From Scatosoma sp045652965 (GTDB lineage Bacteria; Bacillota; Clostridia; Christensenellales; Borkfalkiaceae), in assembly GCA_045652965.1 (NCBI GenBank), contig JAZOLI010000052.1:1-8849 (forward strand): a DNA stretch of 8,849 nt. The letters are read 5' to 3'. Positions 6,362-8,849 of the stretch are shown piece after piece. The notes under the pieces are model-generated. The model was not told the origin of the DNA and ran no database searches. It was given only the letters and a program-made list of their open reading frames with translations. The position numbers were made by a program, and so were the translations under genes. Each line of letters starts with the position of its first letter. Position 1 is the first letter of the stretch.

Positions 6362-6395
6362 TATAAAAATAAAGCGGTTCAAAAAAGAACCGCTT
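6362..6395 (-). terminator. Intrinsic terminator after the 723-residue lipoprotein gene
   Basis: On the minus strand, AAGCGGTTC (6395-6387), a TTTTTT loop and GAACCGCTT (6380-6372), followed by TATTTTTAT. It starts 15 bases after the stop and lies just before the promoter of copy B, so it should insulate the two units. Confidence 0.88.
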
Positions 6396-6410
6396 CCTTT
6401 TTTTATTTTT

Positions 6411-8582
6411 TTATTCGGGCAACGTTACGCTCCACACGTGATCGGTGGGATTTGTCGCATTGTTATATTTTAAAGTACCCGATTCAAAAGCAACCAAAAG
6501 CTTACCGTTATAACTAGAAAGCCCTTCCGACATCGGCATTAGCGTATAGCTCGTTTTAAGGAACGTACCGTCTAAAATCCATACGGGTACGCTCTTGCCG
6601 TTGACCGTTATGCTCGCGTCTTGCGCGCTTTGCAGGGGGCTATTGTATACGTAGATTTTCGCATTCTTACTTCTACCGTACGAAGTGCTGAGCGCAACTT
6701 TACCGTTCACAAACGCAATCCCCTGCACTTTATTCGTGATTGCAAATGCGTAATCGGGCGTAGCGTACGTCATCGTCGCAGGATCCCAATTCTCACTCGA
6801 AAATTCACTTTCGGTATCCTTTACCTTATAACCTACCGCCCAAGCCGTATACGTACTGACGCTATCCGGCAACACGGGCACTTCCGTTGTATTGATGAAA
6901 TCGCCAACCCAAAGCACGCCGTCCGAATAATTGCAGAAAGAGCCCAATGCCGCAACCTTAATCGTTTCTACGATTTGAAGCGTGCCGGATTTTCCAAGCC
7001 TTTCCATTTGCGATAACGGAATGCGATATAACGTTCTACCGCTAGAAATAAATATATTCTTTTCCGTAACGGCTAACCCACCTACGTGCCCCGTATGGTG
7101 TGAACCGTCTACGTTCTTTAAACAATATTTCCCTGCAAGATTGCCCGTCTTTAAATCGATTGCTACGATCATCGACGATGGCGAACCGCTCTTGTTCAAG
7201 GAAGAACTATCAAAATACCCGGAGATCAGAAGCAAATCTTTCGCTTCCCAAACGTCCAAGCTTTGCGGTATCAACCCTTCCTTTAAACCGGGCACGAGAT
7301 ATGCAGGCGTTGCAGCCGCGGTAAACGCCGCATACGTGCTCACGGAAGAATAATCGTTGCTCGTTACGTATTGAGATCGGGTTTGCGTGATCGTAACGTT
7401 TGGCAGGTTGTCTACTTCGGGTTGCTCTTCCGCCCATTTCGCATAAAGGTCTAAATTGCCCGTGCTACCTTTGGTGATAACACTGATTCTGGAACTTGCA
7501 TTAAAATCGCTGCTCTTATACCAACCTTCAAACGTGTAGCCACTCCACGTGGGCTTCGCCAACGTGAGATCGGGGGTATCGATGGTGTACGTCGCGGGGT
7601 TGCCGCTACCGTTCGTGCCACCATCTAAGTGATAGGTGATGGTGTATTCTTCATATTCCCAAGTGGCAACGTATGCTCTATTTCCCGTGCTTCCCGTATA
7701 AATGATCACGGACATGGTAGGCTCGTTCAGGCCTGTTCCCGTCCAACCAGCGAACGTGCAGCCTTCACGCGTGGGGTTCGTCAATGTTATTTCCCCGCTT
7801 TCAATATAATAGGTTTCGGGGTTGTTCGTCGCCACGCTACCGCCTTGAAGATCGTAGCTGATCGTATATTCTTTTTCCGTCCAGGAAGCCACAATCGTCT
7901 TGTTCTCGGTGATGGGCGTAGTGAAATCATAATTCCAACCGCTAAAATCGTAGCCAACTTTCGTCGTTATAGGCTCTTGCGCAATTCCGTCTTCTTCCAC
8001 CTGTTGATCGGCAACGCTCGTGCCACCTACAACGTCAAACGCAACGGTGTACATCGGTTTTCTTCTAATTTTTAAGGTGTAAAGTTGAGTCGAATTGTCT
8101 TCGGCTTTTACCAATACGTAATAGGTGTTGTCGCCAATCTCCAACATCGCAATTTTGTCCGCAATTTCTTCATTCCCGTTTGCGTCGCTCGATAACGTCC
8201 ATACGCTCGCCGCATTCACCGATACAAGCGTGTCTAACGCGAACGCTTCCATAGAATTCGAAACTTTTACAAAATATTCATAATCGCCCGTTTTTTCAAA
8301 GGTCGCAAACGTTGCTTGCGTGTCGTTGGATGGCTCGTCAGGCACTTCAGGATCTCCCGGCACAGGTTCGGGTTCTACCGCTTCACACTCGCACTTTTGT
8401 TCGCAAGCATCGTCGGCACATTCTTCGTTCGTGCACTTTTTGCATTCTTCACACACGCTTTCGCAGGTATGGGTGGAAGATGATGCAGGTTGTTGCAACG
8501 ACGTAAGAAAATCGCAAGCCGCAAACGAGCCTAAAAATGCCATAAGCGATGTAATCACGGCGAAAAATTTAAATTTTCTCAT
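6411..8582 (-). CDS. Multidomain lipoprotein: Cys-rich segment, beta-sandwich-like domain, three InlB repeats and a propeller-like domain
   Basis: A 723-residue predicted surface protein. The signal peptide ends in the FAAC lipobox, with Cys23 as the lipidation site. Residues 40-66 hold eight Cys in a CxxxCxxCxxC-like pattern. A Pro/Glu linker (68-84) leads to a domain at about 90-176 ending GDNTYYVLVKAEDNSTQLYTLKIRRKP, like the cadherin-like beta-sandwich modules of Bacillota surface proteins. Three InlB/Listeria-Bacteroides repeats follow (about 178-235, 239-309, 313-384), with GYDFSGW, GCTFAGW and GYTFEGW cores and (A/T)-(S/T/K)-W ends. Residues 391-723 start DNLPNVTITQT and match the mature parts of the two shorter paralogues downstream. 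Such repeats usually act as cell-surface spacers or adhesins; the terminal domain's function is unknown. Start: AGGAG 7 bases upstream. Own promoter and terminator. Downstream of, and on the same strand as, a 5S rRNA. Confidence 0.9.
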   Translation of the reverse strand: MRKFKFFAVITSLMAFLGSFAACDFLTSLQQPASSSTHTCESVCEECKKCTNEECADDACEQKCECEAVEPEPVPGDPEVPDEPSNDTQATFATFEKTGDYEYFVKVSNSMEAFALDTLVSVNAASVWTLSSDANGNEEIADKIAMLEIGDNTYYVLVKAEDNSTQLYTLKIRRKPMYTVAFDVVGGTSVADQQVEEDGIAQEPITTKVGYDFSGWNYDFTTPITENKTIVASWTEKEYTISYDLQGGSVATNNPETYYIESGEITLTNPTREGCTFAGWTGTGLNEPTMSVIIYTGSTGNRAYVATWEYEEYTITYHLDGGTNGSGNPATYTIDTPDLTLAKPTWSGYTFEGWYKSSDFNASSRISVITKGSTGNLDLYAKWAEEQPEVDNLPNVTITQTRSQYVTSNDYSSVSTYAAFTAAATPAYLVPGLKEGLIPQSLDVWEAKDLLLISGYFDSSSLNKSGSPSSMIVAIDLKTGNLAGKYCLKNVDGSHHTGHVGGLAVTEKNIFISSGRTLYRIPLSQMERLGKSGTLQIVETIKVAALGSFCNYSDGVLWVGDFINTTEVPVLPDSVSTYTAWAVGYKVKDTESEFSSENWDPATMTYATPDYAFAITNKVQGIAFVNGKVALSTSYGRSKNAKIYVYNSPLQSAQDASITVNGKSVPVWILDGTFLKTSYTLMPMSEGLSSYNGKLLVAFESGTLKYNNATNPTDHVWSVTLPE

Positions 8583-8637
8583 TTCTTTTCTCCTACTATC
8601 TTTATTTTACAATTTTTCAATCATTCGTTCCCTTATC

Positions 8638-8643
8638 ATTATA
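8638..8643 (-). promoter_or_regulatory. Extended -10 promoter of the 723-residue lipoprotein gene
   Basis: On the minus strand, a perfect TATAAT (8643-8638) with TG one base upstream (extended -10). No good -35 is seen at the usual distance. This gives a leader of about 50 bases before the ATG at 8582. The surrounding 15 bases (8633-8647) are identical to those around the cysE -10 (2285-2299). Confidence 0.65.
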
Positions 8644-8690
8644 ACATATATAAAACAAATAAGAAAGTTTTTTATAAAAATTGCATTTAC

Positions 8691-8726
8691 AAAAAAAGAA
8701 CCAAGCTCGTTTGCTTGGTTCTTTTT
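8691..8726 (-). terminator. Bidirectional-looking terminator after the 5S rRNA
   Basis: A GC-containing stem AAGAACCAAGC (8696-8706) / GCTTGGTTCTT (8713-8723) with a 6-base loop and runs of A and T on the two sides. On the minus strand it lies about 10 bases after the 5S rRNA end and is followed by seven U. Confidence 0.88.
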
Positions 8727-8735
8727 GGTTGAAAA

Positions 8736-8849
<114 letters not shown>

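Larger units (their letters stand above)
4001..6365 (-). repeat. Tandem duplication of a lipoprotein gene with its promoter
   Basis: The unit 4001 to about 5175 (coding region plus promoter) is repeated at 5187 to about 6365. Similarity includes the last codons (TDHVWSMALPE), the signal-peptide start (MKHNPKKRLL), the ribosome binding site, both promoter boxes and a further run past the -35. It ends where the second copy meets the hairpin at 6372-6395. Divergence in the coding part shows that the duplication is not recent. Confidence 0.85.

Noticed and set aside
6750..8050. InlB-type repeat DNA as a CRISPR-like or tandem DNA repeat
   Set aside because: The repetition is at protein level (three diverged repeats); the DNA units are not identical or evenly spaced.
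7629..8075. Plus-strand frame of 148 codons opposite the InlB repeats
   Set aside because: Composition follows the complement of the repeat region; no start signal and no recognisable domain.

Overview
The window looks like chromosomal DNA of a Bacillota (Firmicutes) bacterium, most likely an uncultured Clostridia-type lineage. The evidence is a cysteine-type T-box leader, strong AGGAGG-type ribosome binding sites, sigma-A-like promoters, a small (EpsC-type) serine acetyltransferase, and surface lipoproteins carrying InlB/Listeria-Bacteroides repeats. The genus cannot be named from this sequence.

Layout. Positions 1-2318 (minus strand) hold a cysteine operon: promoter, Cys T-box riboswitch with its terminator, cysE (serine O-acetyltransferase) and cysS (cysteinyl-tRNA synthetase, cut by the left window edge). 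cysE and cysS overlap by 4 bases. Uncharged tRNA-Cys should relieve termination, so that cysteine synthesis and cysteine charging rise together. Positions 2337-3026 hold an unassigned 209-residue protein with a possible C-terminal helix-turn-helix-like domain (minus) and its promoter. It is divergent from a DeoR/GlpR-family regulator (plus, 3180-3938), which ends in a strong terminator and has no sugar-metabolism genes beside it here.

Positions 4001-8643 (minus) are the accessory part: three paralogous predicted lipoproteins in tandem. The two shorter ones (4001-5101 and 5187-6290) are near-copies including their promoters. The upstream one (6411-8582, 723 aa) carries the same roughly 330-residue secreted domain, placed behind a cysteine-rich segment, a beta-sandwich-like domain and three InlB-type repeats. 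The shared domain has motifs such as PQ-x-(M/L)-DVW, HVGG and TDHVW and looks like a beta-propeller-type secreted module of unknown function. Each gene has its own promoter. An identical hairpin terminator, in opposite orientations, lies at the two ends of the short-gene pair.

At the right edge (8736-8849, minus) is an essentially complete 5S rRNA followed by a terminator, probably the end of an rRNA operon lying to the right. The best candidate for something undescribed is the lipoprotein array; the rest is recognisable housekeeping or regulatory content.
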